The notes below the pieces were generated by a model. It was not told the DNA's origin and ran no database searches. It was given only the letters and a program-made list of their open reading frames with translations. A stretch of DNA of 64,000 nt from Neoarius graeffei (lineage: Eukaryota > Chordata > Actinopteri > Siluriformes > Ariidae), in the NCBI RefSeq assembly GCF_027579695.1, contig NC_083577.1, forward strand, positions 53,813,283 through 53,877,282, given 5' to 3'. Made by a program: the position numbers and the translations under genes. Below, in pieces: positions 11,540 to 23,871 of this stretch (position 1 is its first letter; every line of letters begins with the position of its first letter).

Positions 11540-11921
11540 TCATCTCATCTCATCTCATTATCTGTAGCCGCTTTATCCTGTTCTACAGGGTCGCAGGCAA
11601 GCTTGAGCCTATCCCAGCTGACTACGGGCGAAAGGCGGGGTACACCCTGGACAAGTCGCCAGGTCATCACAGGGCTGACACATAGACACAGACAGCCATT
11701 CACACTCACATTCACACCTACAGTCAATTTAGAGTCACCAGTTAACCTAACCTGCATGTCTTTGGGCTGTGGGGGAAACCAGAGCACCTGGAGGAAACCC
11801 ACGCGGACACGGGGAGAACATGCAAACTCCACACAGAAAGGCCCTCGCCGGCCACGGGGCTCGAACCCGGACCTTCTTGCTGTGAAGCGACAGCGCTAAC
11901 CACTACACCACCGTGCCCCCC
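11540..11921 (-). mobile_element. Full-length SINE, reverse strand
   Basis: ACGAGCAAAATC flanks it at 11528-11539 and 11922-11933 (12-bp perfect target duplication). Read on the minus strand it has the tRNA-like head with A and B boxes, a body of about 300 bp, and a tail of GATGAGAT units, seen here as 'tcatctcatctcatt'. It looks young. Confidence 0.9.
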
Positions 11922-12073
11922 ACGAGCAAAATCAGAAACAATAAAAAAAAACACAAAGAATAATACAAATGAATCAAGTAAGTGAAGTAAGAGGCTTGTC
12001 ACATTTAAAATGCCATGAACTAACTCAAATATTGTACTCTAAAGAAATTCAGTGTAAACATTCAAACCCAAAT

Positions 12074-12614
12074 ACGCTCACCGGCCACTTTAATAGGAAC
12101 TTGTTCTTGATTCTAAGATTCCTGTTCTTGGCTGGCAGGAGTGGAACCCAATGTGGTCTCCTGCTGTTGCATGCTGAGGTGCTTTTCTGCTCACCACGGT
12201 TGTAAAGAGTGATTATTTGAGTTTCTATATCCTTCCTGGCAGCTCGAACCTATTTTCTTCTGACCTCTCTCTTCAACGAGGCATTTCCACCCACAGAACT
12301 ATCGCTCACTCAATGTTTTTTTTGTTTCTCGCACCATTCTGTGTAAACTCTAGAGACTGTTGTGTGTGAAAACCCCAAGAGATCAGCAATTTCTGAAATA
12401 CTCAAACCAGTCCATCTGGCACCAACACTCATGCCAGAGTGAAAATCACAGAGATCACAGTTTCTCCCATTCTGATGTTTGAACATTAACTGAAACTCTT
12501 GATTTGTATCTGCATGATTTTATGCATTGTGCTGCTGTCAAGGGATTGGCTGGTTAGAGAACTGCAGAAAACAGCAGGTGTATGAATGTTCCTAATAAAG
12601 TGGTCGGTGAGTGC
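12074..12614. mobile_element. MITE with CACTCACCGGCCACTTTATTAG-type ends
   Basis: The left end 'cgctcaccggccacttt' and the right end 'aaagtggtcggtgagtgc' are inverted repeats of about 27 bp with few mismatches. The 540-bp interior has no reading frame. The same 'ggccactttattaggaa' words appear inside the minisatellite elements at about 1966 and 29800. Superfamily not assigned. Confidence 0.75.
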
Positions 12615-12619
12615 ATGCA

Positions 12620-13309
12620 CGTCCTCAAGTACAAAACATGTCTTGGGATATTCAACCAGGAAAGGAGATTGTTCAATCAGATAGATATCAGTCAAATACT
12701 TTATTTAACTGATCGTCTTTTGTAATAAGAACTTCAAATACAGTGTGTAGTCATAAATTATTATTACAAATAGATTACAAAAAATAAATAAATAAAAATG
12801 AAGACCTATGTGTTACCTTCAGCACTCATGGTATCAAAGCTAACTTGTTTGGATTTTGTAACCCTGTTTTTCCTGCACATTCAAGTGTCATGTTGCTGTG
12901 TGTGGAGTGTACACACGATATGCAACCCAAGGAGTTAATCTGGATCAACAAACCAACCAAATGTAGATTAAAGCAGCTCAGACAGCTGTCCATCGGTCTG
13001 TCCCAACTGACTGCATCTGCATCCATATTGGGTCATTACACTGGCCTTGTACAGAGCTCAGATTAGTTGTTGAGCACCCAGGACTGATCGTTTTCCAGCT
13101 GATTGTCCAGCAGCTCAGTTTTCTTTACTGTTGGCTGATTATGTTAGGAGGCCAACTAGAATTGGCAGTCTATTAGACATTACACAAAATATGAATAGAG
13201 CACAAACAGTCTATTTAAATGTTTCTTTCTGAATTGTTTACTTTGCATAATCTGTAAGCATATCAATAAAGAATTGTTCATTGTAAAAGATATGTTCATT
13301 GTCAGAGGC
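12620..13309. other. Intergenic, nothing recognised
   Basis: No gene, RNA or clear repeat seen. The frames at 12826-13066 overlap on both strands and have no family features. Confidence 0.4.
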
Positions 13310-13775
13310 TTTTTTTTATTGATTGATTACTTTATTCTGAACAATAAAGAAGAAAGATATAAAAATAAAAATTTAAATAAAAAATACAATAATCAAAACA
13401 TCATCATAAACAAACAGAATAGCGTAGCCACAAGGCAATAGCATAACAATGTTCAGAAAGGATTAGGAAGAAGTAATAACTTATCCAATCCTAACCCTCT
13501 ATACCACCGCTAATCAAATGTCACTTTCCACCATAATAAACTATATATACAAAAGAAAACAAAAGCAATAAACAAAAAAGAAAACATACCAACATACCAA
13601 AACATACCGACATGGTATAATATCGACCAAATCAAATCATATATACAGATACTTATGTTATGCATATATACACATATACAATACATATATACAGTACATA
13701 CATATACACATACCTATAACTATACACTAAATACAAGAAGACCAGTCACAGACTTGCTCTCAATTTCATCATCAC

Positions 13776-14939
13776 CTATATAGTCTGCCTGTCCTCATTC
13801 TCAGATATTTTTATTAACATGTTTTTATATAATTTTTTAAACAGTTTTATGTTGGTGCTATTTTTGAGTTCATTTTCCAGACCATTCCACAATTTCACCC
13901 CACAGACTGTTATGCACATACTTTTCAGAGTTGTTCTAACATTTACTCTCTTAAAATTCATTTCCCCTCTCAGGTTATACCCACCCTGCCTTTCCATAAA
14001 CGTATTTTGTACCTCACCCGGAAGAAGGTTATGTCTTGCTTTATACATAATTTGTGCAGTCTTGTGTTTAACCAGATCCGTGAATTTCAGAGTGTGTGCT
14101 TTTACGAATAATGCGTTTGTATGCTCAAGATATCCCGTATTATTGACAATTCTTATTGCTCTTTTTTGTAATGTGCATAACGGCTGCAGGTTAGATTTAT
14201 AGGTATTACCCCATATCTCCACACAGTAGCTCAGATATGGAAGTACGAGTGCATTATACAGAGTATGTAGTGATTTATAGTCCAGAATGTGTCTTGATTT
14301 CCCCAAAATTGCAGTAATCTTTGCTATTTTTGCTTTAACATGATTAATATGCGGTTTCCAGCAGACTTTATGATCAACAATCACACCCAGAAATTGTATT
14401 TCATAAACTCTTTCTATGGTTATGTTGTCAATTTTCAATTCAACTTGAGGGTTCGACTTATATTTTCCGAATAACATAATCTTTGTTTTACTCAAATTCA
14501 ATGACAATTTGTTTACATTAAACCATTTTAATTTATTCATTTCGGTTGTGATTGTTTCCATAAGCTGCTGTGCATTGTCCCTGGCGCAAAAGATGTTTGT
14601 ATCATCAGCAAATAAAATGCATTTCATTATACATGATACATTACATAAATCATCAATGTACAATATAAACAGCTTAGGACCTAAGACAGACCCTTGCGGT
14701 ACTCCACATGTTATGGGCAAATAATCAGATGTGTGATCTCCAATTTTTACAAATTGTTGCCTATTACTTAAGTAGCTCCTCACCCAGTCCAAACCAACCC
14801 CTCTGATACCATACCTCTCTAATTTTTTGAATAGAATGTCGTGATTTATTGTGTCAAATGCTTTCTTTAGATCTATGAAAATTCCCATAACATGTTTTTT
14901 ATTGTCTATACCATTTGTGATTTTCTCATTAAGTTCCAT
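13776..14939 (-). pseudogene. LINE reverse transcriptase (L2/CR1 type), 387 codons
   Basis: A frame of 387 codons with reverse-transcriptase landmarks in order: FIDLKKAFDTINHDIL, CGVPQGSVLGP, ILFADDTN (catalytic FADD) and LSLNLSKTK, then the thumb/C-terminal region ending RALRIVNN-like as QKRAIRIVNN. It is the 3' half of the LINE at 13310-16758 and is cut off from its endonuclease half by a frame change just upstream. Copy number and expression cannot be told from one locus. Confidence 0.85.
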
Positions 14940-15194
14940 TAATGCCAGGGTTGTTGAATCCGTATTGACTGTCAGCTAAAAGTTTATATTTTTCAATGAA
15001 GTTGTTTTGCTGTGAACAGTTTTTCGAGGATCTTGGAGAACTGAGAGAGTAAAGAAACCGGCCTGTAATTTGTGTAATGATGTCTATCTCCACATTTATA
15101 TAAAGGTATAACTTTAGCTATTTTCATGTTGTTTGGAAATTTACCAGATTGAAAAGACATATTACATATGTGAGTAAATGGTTCTGCAATTTCT

Positions 15195-16559
15195 TCAATA
15201 ACTTTTTTTTATTAAACTCATATCAATATCATTCCAGTCGGTGGAGGTTTTACTTTCACTTCTCCTTACAATATCTATGACCTCTTTTATGCCAACTGCA
15301 CCAATGAATATAGATTTAGGATTTCTCTCCCATCGAGCAGCCTCCGCCCCTCCAGGTGTGTCTGTATCCTGAATCTTTTCTGCCAAATCTGGTCCCACAT
15401 TTACAAAGAATCTATTAAAACCATTTACCACTTCTTCCATATTATTTATTGATCTGTCATTCTCAATATAATGATCAGGGTAGCTTGTGTTTTTGTTTTT
15501 AGCTCTATTCCTAATAATACTATTTAGTACATTCCAAAGCCCCTTCATGTTATTTTTATTACTATCTAATAATTTATTATAATATTCCTTCTTACATGTC
15601 CTCATAATGCTGGTTAATTTATTCTTGTATTTTTTATATTTAATTTCTGCCTCCAAAGTTCTTTTTTTTATGAATTGTCTATACAGCGTGTTCTTTTTTT
15701 TACAGGCATTTTTTAATCCTTTGGTGATCCATGGACCATTTGCTTGTTTTTGTCCATCATTGTATTTCCTTACAGGACAGGTTTTATCATATAGTGTTTT
15801 AAAGATATTTAGGAATCCACTGTATGCTTTGTCAATATCTTCTTCCTCATATACTACTTTCCAGTTCTGTTTAAGTAATTCACTCTTAAGTGTCCTTATA
15901 TTTTCTTCGGTTCTTATCCGTTTGTATTTCAGCTGATTCATATCCTTAGGTTTCCAGTAATTACAGTGATAGACAATAAATACAGGCAAATGGTCACTGA
16001 TGTCATTATATAAAAGCCCACTTTCTGTATTATTTTCCATACTGTTTGTAAATATATTATCTATTAATGTGACACAATGAGAAGTAATTCTACTAGGTTT
16101 GGTGATTTTTGAGTATAAACCCATACTGTACATTGTATTTATGAAATTTTCTGTCATTTTATGCTTTTTTGGATTTAACAGATCAATATTATAATCCCCA
16201 CAGATAAACACAGTCTTCTGCACTGAGTTAGAAAACATGTTTTCCATCCAGTTTTCAAATATATCAATACTTGATGCTGGAGTTCTGTACAAACAGCTCA
16301 CAATTATATTTTTTACTTTTTCCATACAAATTTCCACTGTGATACATTCCACCAGATTATCAACAGCTGCTGTCATACTCTCCACCACCTTATACTTCAG
16401 TCCTTTGTCCACATATATTGCCACACCTCCTCCTCTCTTTTTCACTCTGCTTATATGATTTAGATCATAACCCTCCATCTCAAAGTCCACATCTCTGTCA
16501 GTGCTGATCCATGTCTCTGAAATTGCTATGATGTTGAATGGGTTCTTAAACTCTTTCAA
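15195..16559 (-). pseudogene. LINE apurinic endonuclease part (L2/CR1 type)
   Basis: A 454-codon frame with exonuclease-endonuclease-phosphatase landmarks: IIAISETWIS near the start, RGGGVAIYV, VFICGDYNIDLL and the catalytic ISDHLPV. This domain nicks target DNA in LINE retrotransposition. The frame continues past the endonuclease into the linker ahead of the reverse transcriptase and stops near 15195, where the reading frame breaks. Its first ATG is internal; open sequence runs on upstream to about 16740. Confidence 0.85.
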
Positions 16560-17004
16560 ATATTCTTTAATATTGTGGAAGTTGGCATATAGGCTTCTGC
16601 TATTGAAGTGGATGATTGATATACTATGCTTTGATTGGAAAGTTGCGTTGTAGTGCTCATCTGTGTAATAACTGCAGCCGTTTTCTATATCATTGAGTAA
16701 ATTGTTATCCGGATCAATATCATGTTCTATGTCCTGTATTTTAAGAATGGAGTTGGATCATCACAGGATTAAGGAGTCAGCAGCACTTCCTTCCACTACA
16801 CACACACACACACGTTTGTCCTATCTTTGTGATTACCTTCTGGTGAATTAATTATTTTCACTGATATTAGTATTAATGCAGCATTCAGCAAATTAATGCT
16901 AAATATACCTCGAACGTTAACCTCAGCAGCCAAAAGGAAATTCTGGACTTTTTATGTTTTTTAATAATAAAAGGTTTTAGTATTTAAAAAAAATCACCAC
17001 CACT

Positions 17005-17859
17005 CAGGCTTGTAGTACCCGAGTCCAGCTTGTGCCCTAATATAATTTTAAGGACTCGTGACTTGACTTGGACTTGAGCACTGATGACTTGGACTTGTGC
17101 ACTAACTGCATTTGGACTCGTAAATTGGAGACAAGGACTCTGATTTTTTCTTTATTTTTTGTAACATGCCATAATAATTTGGCATAAGATATATAAATAT
17201 TAATTTTGTATTAATTTCTTGTAAGAGTGTCACACCTGCGCGCCTTGGCGCATGCATCAGATAGACTCTCAGGCGCGCTCCAGACACCACGTGGGCCAAG
17301 CGGACTTTCGCGCACGCGCCATAAACGACTCGCACCTGCACAGGATTAAGGTGCAATCAGCGTGCCGATGTGAAAACACACTTCACAAAGTATTGAGTTG
17401 CGTTGCTGACCCATTACCAAGCCTTATTTCCTTGTTTGGTTTCCTGATCCCTGATTTCCTGTTTCTTGTCTTTGATTCTGCCTCGTCTATGATAGCCTGC
17501 TTGTGCCTCGCTCGACCTATTGCCTGTTTCACTGTTTTCTGATTTTGCCTGCCATTCTGGATTGTTTACCTGTCTTCACTTGTATTAATAAACACACCTT
17601 CTGCACTTACATCCGTCTCCCAACCATCTCTGACAGAATACTTCACACTCCTTGATAAAGAGAATGCACATTCATCTGTTCATACGTCATGTTCAGGAAC
17701 AAACTAATGTTAATGGCACTAAAACAGCCACCGTCAAATTGTGCAATTGGAGTGTTGTTCTTGGACTTGACTCAAAAAATTTTTTATGACTTGGACTTGA
17801 ACACTGGGGACTTGAGACTGGACTTGGACTCGAAGTTTAGTGACTCAACTACAACACTG
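17005..17859. mobile_element. Non-autonomous hAT element
   Basis: The ends CAGGCTTGTAGTACC and its partner CTACAACACTG are inverted, and the flanks CCACCACT (16997-17004) and CCGCCACT (17860-17867) match at 7 of 8 positions. An 8-bp duplication fits hAT. The interior repeats 'gacttggacttg' phrases near both ends. A candidate solo LTR (17228-17635) sits inside it. Confidence 0.7.
17228..17635 (+). mobile_element. Candidate solo LTR (Ty3/Gypsy-like), fossil
   Basis: About 408 bp bounded by TGTCAC and CTGACA. A polyadenylation signal ('aataaaca') lies near the 3' end and the GC content is higher than in the surrounding hAT element. There is no internal region and no clear target duplication, so it is an old remnant. 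Confidence 0.45.
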
Positions 17860-17912
17860 CCGCCACTACAACCCACCATGTGGATGCCAGTGAAATGCCC
17901 TCACAAGGGCAT

Positions 17913-20900
17913 TACTTACTTACTTAGGCCTACTGCCCAACCTTGGGCATAGGCCACGGACTAGATCCCTCCATCTCATATGGTCCTGGACCCTCTCTAC
18001 CAGCTGTTCCCATGTGTAGCTGGTTGCCCTCACATCAGCATCCAGGTTCCGCCTCCATGTGTTCTTCAGTCTTCCCCTCTTCCGCTTCCCCGGGGGGTTC
18101 CAGGTGAAGGCCTCTCTTGTGATATTTGTTACTGGTTTGTGCAAGGTGTGCCCCATCCATGTCCAGCGTTTACGTAGAATGATAGTCCCTACTGGTTGTT
18201 GCCCGGTGCAGTGCCACAAGTCCTCATTACTGGTGGTGTTAGGCCAGTAGATTCTAAGAATTTCCTAAGGCAGGTATTTATGAAAGCTTGTATTTTCTGT
18301 GTTGTGCTGGCTGTTGTTCGCCATGTCTCTGCACCATACAATAGAACAGGTTTTACCATTGTGTTGAACATCCAGATTTTAGTGCTAGTAGTCAGTTCTG
18401 ATGATCTCCAGACTTTATCCAACTGATGGAAAGCTGTTCTTGCCTTTCCTATCCATGCCTTTACATCTGCATCTGCCCCACATTGTTTGTCGATGACACT
18501 TCCTAGGTAAGTGAAATTATCCACATCTCCTAGTGCTTCTCCTGCCAAGGTGATGGGAGTATTGCAGTTTGTGTTGACCTTGAGGATCTTGCTCTTTCCA
18601 CTGTGGATCTTGAGGCCTAGGGAAGCTGAGCTCGCATCTACTGAGTTGGTCTTCTCTTGCATTTGTTGCTGTGTGTGCAACATAGATCATCTGCGAAATC
18701 CAGATCAGCCAACCGTTTCCCAGCTGTCCATTTTATTCCATTGTTCTTACCGTCTGTAGATGTCTTCATACTCCTATCTATGGCCAGAAGAAACAAGAAT
18801 GGGGACAGCAGGCATCCTTGCCTCACCCCCATCCGCACTTGGAAGGTATCTGTGAGTTGTTGGCCATGGATTACCTTGCACATCATCCCTTCATAGGAGT
18901 TCTTGATGATGTTGGTGATTTTTTCAGGTATGCCATAGTGCCTCAGTAGCTTCCATAGTGACTGTCTGTTCAAACTGTTGAATGCTTTCTCATAATCAAT
19001 AAAGTTGACGTAGAGAGGTGAGTTCCATTCTATGGACTGCTCCAAAATGATTCTAAGTGTGGTGATCTGGTCTGTGCAGGATCTGTTTTTCCTGAACCCT
19101 GCTTGTTGGTCATGGAGGTTTGAGTCCACAGCATCTTTCATCCTGTTCAGGAGGACTCTGTTGAAGATTTTACTTGGAATTGAGAGAAGGGTGATTCCCC
19201 TGTAATTGGCGCAGGAGCTAAGGTCACCCTTCTTTGGTAGTTTGATGATGTACCCCTCCTTCCACTCTTGTGGGACTTCTTCCTTCTCCCATATGCTTTG
19301 GAACAATGGGTAGAGCATCTCCACACTTGTCTCCATATCTGCCTTCAGCACCTCTGCTGGGATATTGCCTGGACCCGACATCTTCCCATTCTTCAGCTGT
19401 TTGACAGCTTTCTGGATCTCCTCCTTTGATGGTGGTCCACACTCAATTTGCAGGTCACTGTCCGCTTGGTGGATGTCTGCTGTTTCCCTTGGGGCTAGTC
19501 TGTTTAGCAAGTCTTCAAAATACTGTGCCCATCTGTGCTTTTGCCCTTCCATATCCAGGATGATATTCCCATCACTGTCCTTTACTGGTCTCTCTGACTG
19601 GGTGTGTTTTCCAGAAAGTTTCTTGATGATAGTGTACAGCTCCCTCATCTTGCCATGGCGGACTGCATCCTCCGCTTCTACTGCTAGTGTCTCCATGTAA
19701 TTCTTCTTGTCTGCTCTTATATGCTTCTTTACTGCCATGTGCTTCTACGTATTCCTCGTGTGCTTTGGCTTTTTCTGTTCTTGTGTGACAGTTGTTTATT
19801 GCTGTTTTCTTCTTTTTCCTCTCCACTTTTTCCAGGGTCTCTTCTGAGATCCACTCCTTGTGGCTTTGTCTCTTTGTGCCCAGCACTTCCTGGCATGTTG
19901 ATGTTACTGCCTCTTTTATCCCCTGCCACTTTTCCTCAATGGAGTCTTCTATCATGGTCTCCAAGTCTTGAAGGACCTGGAACTTGTTGGAGAGTGTGAT
20001 TCTTCCAGCTTTTCTGCATCCCTCAGGACTGAGGTGTTGTACCTTCTGCCACTTTGTCTGGTGTCCCCTGTCCATTTTTTTCTCAGTTTTAACCTTAAGA
20101 TTGCAATCAGTAGGTGATGGTCTGAGGAAACATCAGCTCCTTGCTTGACTCGAACATCTTGGAGGGATCTTCTGAACTTTTTCCCAATACATATATGATC
20201 AATTTGGTTTTCTGTGAACATGTCTGGTGATGTCCAAGTGGCTTTGTGTATCCTTTTATGTTGGAGCATACTCCCACCTATGACTAGGTTGCTTGTAGCA
20301 CACATATTGGCAAACCTCTCCCCATTATCATTCATTATGCCCAAACCTTGTTCCCCCATGATTGACTCATAGCCTTGGTTGTTACTCCATATCTTGGCGT
20401 TAAAGTCCCCCATGGTGATGACGATGTTGCATCTTAGTCTGTTCTGGATGATTGTCAGTACTCTGTTACAGAACTCCTCTTTGACCTCTTCAGCACCATC
20501 GTTTGTTGGAGCATAGCACTGGATTATGTCCATGTTGATCCTCCTTCTTTCTCTATGGAAGCATGCAGTTAGAATCCTCAGGCCATGTGTCTCCCATCCA
20601 ATGACAGCTTTCTGGGCTGTCTTGGACAACATTAAGGCCACTCCCTGTGTGTGGGGGGCATTTTCCTCTTCATGACCTGCATATAGCAGCAATTCTCCTG
20701 TGTTTAACATCACCTGTCCCGAGCCTGTCCATCTTGACTCACTGATTCCCATCACCTCTAGCTTGTAATTTCTCATCTCTGTTGCCACTTGTGCTGTTTT
20801 TCCTGCCTCATACATAGTTCGGACATTCCATGTCCCCAACATGGTAGTGGTCCTGGTTGATATGATGATTGTCAGCCTAGTAGCTTCCAGGTTTATTTGG

Positions 20901-21283
20901 ATTTCACTACTTGGTGTCATGTGTCCTCCTTCTGGAGGACCATCTTCTCCCAGGCCTGTATATATAGAGTTTCTAGTTTGTGCTTCTGCAGACGTTTTAA
21001 GTTTTTGTGGTGAGGGGGTGCTGACCCTTCGCCCAACCTTATCCATTTTGTATCACGCTCCAATAAGGAAGAGTGGTAAGCTGGAAAGGTGTGGGTGCTA
21101 TTTGCCAGCAGCAGCTCCTCTGGGAACCGTCCCGCCATGTTTGAACCTGCCAGGAGCAGGGGGAACCTTTCAGGACAAGCCTGCCGGTTTCCCACCATGC
21201 TCCCGGTGGTATCGCAACCCAAGGTCATTGCTGTAGCCGTTGCCCAAGGAATACCACTAGGAGGTTAGCACTCTGATTTAAAC
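17913..21283 (-). mobile_element. Full-length RTE-type LINE (3.37 kb)
   Basis: CCCTCACAAGGGCAT flanks it on both sides (17898-17912 and 21284-21298), a perfect 15-bp target duplication. Read on the minus strand: endonuclease (about 21000-20080; landmarks LGTWNVRTM, ISESRWTGSG, ITMGDFNAKI, SDHHLLI), a linker, reverse transcriptase (about 19700-18690; LPKKGDLSSCANYRGITLL, GFRKNRSCTDQI, VNFIDYEKAFNS, MGVRQGCLLSP, LDFADD) and a C-terminal part (18680-17920) ending in a TAAG-repeat tail. The 3.3-kb size and the simple-repeat tail fit the RTE clade. Such ORFs are often mis-annotated as 'craniofacial development protein 2-like'. Frame changes near 20000, 19730, 18690 and 18200 make this copy dead. 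Confidence 0.85.
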
Positions 21284-21610
21284 CCCTCACAAGGGCATAC
21301 CTGTCAGATATTCCTATCATTGTGGGAATATTTGGTCTCCAAGAAGATTATTTAAAAAAAAAAACACTCTTGCAAGATTCCTTCATTATTTTTTAATAAA
21401 AGCTGCAGTGTTGTAAATTAAAAAAGCACTGGGACCAGCCAAAATGGCCCTGAAACTTCAAAACTGTCATAATTTATCATGATGGTGAATTATCAGTTAC
21501 ATTAAAGATAAAAACATGGCCCACCCTCCACCCACACTTATCCACTGCTTATTGAAAGTTCAAGTGGCATCATTTGTGTATTTAATCATGTATTTAACTA
21601 TTTAATTTAA

Positions 21611-21800
21611 ATGAGGGGAAGCCATGGCCTAATGGTTAGAGAAGCAGCTTTAGGACCAAAAGGTTGCTGGACTGGCTTAAGTGCCCTTGAGCAAGGCGCC
21701 TAACCCCCAACCGCTACAGCAAGAGTGGTGGCGTGCCTATTCAATTCAATTCCAAACACTTTATTTGTCCCCTAGGGGCAATTTATATGTGTATTGTACC
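21611..21800 (+). mobile_element. Second tRNA-type SINE family, decayed
   Basis: The head 'ggaagccatggcctaatggt' is tRNA-like but differs from the main SINE. A body phrase 'gtgcccttgagcaaggcgcc' follows. The same body is the tail of the chimeric SINEs at 43.1-43.7 and 55.5-55.8 kb. Confidence 0.55.
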
Positions 21801-22219
21801 ATGTGTCTGATTAGTCAATGAGAAACTGATGATGCAATTATCAGTTCGGGCATTGAACCCGACCAACTGACTGAATTCAAATGAATTAAAGTGATGAAGG
21901 TACATATAGGTAACCAGGACAATATGGCCCTGTCAGGTATGTCCTGTTCTCTTACACCTTCCAGGTCTTTAATCCTGTGTGCAAGTTCTACAGTTGTTCT
22001 AAATGATCTTAACTTTAGCCTTTTTTTTGTCTGGTTGTGGAAGAGAGCAGCATATTGTTTCATTAATCTGTGTGCGCTCATGGGATTGGAGGAATATGGT
22101 GCATTACAGAAGCCTCTTTGGGAAAGAAAACCACTCCTATGAAAACAATTTACAAAAAGCTAAGCAAAATGCAACTCCTTGACTGTTATCACCTATACAA
22201 GTACAACCAGGTATAGTTA

Positions 22220-22280
<61 letters not shown>

Positions 22281-22692
22281 AACAAACAGAGGGCTCAGTG
22301 AACCCATGCTAGAGCTTTACCCGATGAGCTGTAGCTGGAAGCTTCCATGTTCTCCCCTCTTCTTTCTCTTTAATATGTAGAGCCTCTTAAAATTAGCTCA
22401 GTGATTCCATGGGTGAAACATGGGAGATAATGCACCTTTATAAACTCTGCAATGCCCAAATGATGCCAACAGCCAAGAACAACCACCGTTTAAACTGGAC
22501 TGCAGGAGAGTGGATTCCTACAAAGGACTGAAAGAAGCAACTAGAAAGTAAGTGAGAAAAATTTAATTCAACGCTTATTATGGCGCTTTCACAGTGCTAT
22601 AGCATAGACAGGGAATATATGTGTATTGCAAAACAGTAAGAACAGAAGTTGCTTTTTTTCTGAATTTGTTGTAAAAAATGCCTTGGCATTAA
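21801..22692. other. Intergenic stretch with (TTA)n microsatellite
   Basis: No gene seen. A TTA trinucleotide array of about 57 bp lies at 22220-22276. Confidence 0.6.
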
Positions 22693-23831
22693 AGCTAGAT
22701 GACCTTTCGATTTCATAAAATCGGTGAAATTTAGTTCCCTCTGAAATTTGGTAATTGGGATACATGTTTATTTCTGTAATATCTCACAAAATATCAGGCC
22801 ATTCTGTGGCTGGGAAGTTATTTAATTTGAGGGGATTCCTGAGCAAATAATGTGCATGAAATCACTCACTTCACGCAGTCAAGCAGACAGAGGAAGTCCG
22901 TGTGCGAATGCGCAGGTTAACCTTCTTTTTTGGGGTTTTATGGCAGCTGGCATCCACAGTGTTGCATTACTGCCATCTACAGGTTTACCTTGACCGTGCA
23001 CTGACAGTTACATCATTCTGTCTTTAAACGAGGTGCTCGCTGGCCACCAATGTTTATTAGTTTGGTCCTGCATTTCCTTTCCTTCACAACATAACGCCTT
23101 TTCTTCTCACTTTCCGTTACTGTAGTCGGTCTTTCACATTTCATTCACACACTCATGGCCTCCATTTTTCTCTCCTGTTTCAAATTTGTATCCCACAATG
23201 GCTTACCCACCACGTAATGCATGATGTCTCATCTCATCTCATTATCTCTAGCCACTTTATCCTTCTACAGGGTCGCAGGCAAGCTGGAGCCTATCCCAGC
23301 TGACTACGGGCGAAAGGCGGGGTACACCCTGGACAAGTCGCCAGGTCATCACAGGGCTGACACATAGACACAGACAGCCATTCACACTCACATTCACACC
23401 TACGGTCAATTTAGAGTCACCAGTTAACCTAACCTGCATGTCTTTGGACTGTGGGGGAAACCAGAGCACCCGGAGGAAACCCACGCGGACACGGGGAGAA
23501 CATGCAAACTCCACACAGAAAGGCCCTTGCCGGCCACGGGGCTCGAACCCGGACCTTCTTGCTGTGAGGCGACAGCGCTAACCACTACACCACCGTGTTG
23601 CCTAATGCATGATGTAGTATCTTGAATTGGGTCATGGTGAAGCAGGAAAAAATAGCAGAGAATTTAGGGTCATGTAGCCAAAATCAATTGTTCTGTTTAA
23701 AAGAAACGAATAAAATTGGAAGTCTGTGATTCGAATTCAGTAGCTTTTGATTCACTAAACAAAAATAACTGGGTGTCGGGAAAATTTATTTTTATGACCT
23801 AAACTTGAAAAATCTAAAAGGCAGTCTACCT
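22693..23831. mobile_element. piggyBac-like MITE, copy 2, interrupted by a SINE
   Basis: TTAA on both sides (22689-22692 and 23832-23835) and ends related to copy 1 at 7476-8039; the right end GGCAGTCTACCT is identical. A full-length SINE was inserted at 23228-23602. A further segment near 22935-23010 is absent from copy 1. Confidence 0.75.
23228..23602 (-). mobile_element. Young full-length SINE nested in a MITE
   Basis: TAATGCATGATGT flanks it at 23215-23227 and 23603-23615 (13-bp perfect duplication). Head, body and GATGAGAT-type tail are as in the copy at 11540. The nesting dates it after the piggyBac-like MITE. Confidence 0.9.
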
Positions 23832-23871
23832 TTAATGATATCTATGAATTCCATTTTGTGTTGCAAATAAA

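Larger units (their letters stand above)
13310..16758 (-). mobile_element. L2/CR1-type LINE, 5'-truncated
   Basis: Reverse-strand non-LTR retrotransposon of about 3.4 kb with an endonuclease part followed by a reverse-transcriptase part and a 3' untranslated region of some 450 bp. The frame upstream of 16559 stays open to about 16740 and reads DIEHDIDPDN...IIHFNSRSL, the typical linker in front of L2-type endonucleases, so the left edge of its ORF is lost. The coding sequence changes frame between 15195 and 14939, so the copy is not functional as it stands. Confidence 0.85.

Noticed and set aside
18638-21046. Host gene 'craniofacial development protein 2-like'
   Set aside because: Endonuclease and reverse-transcriptase motifs, the TAAG tail and target duplications show it is an RTE-type LINE.
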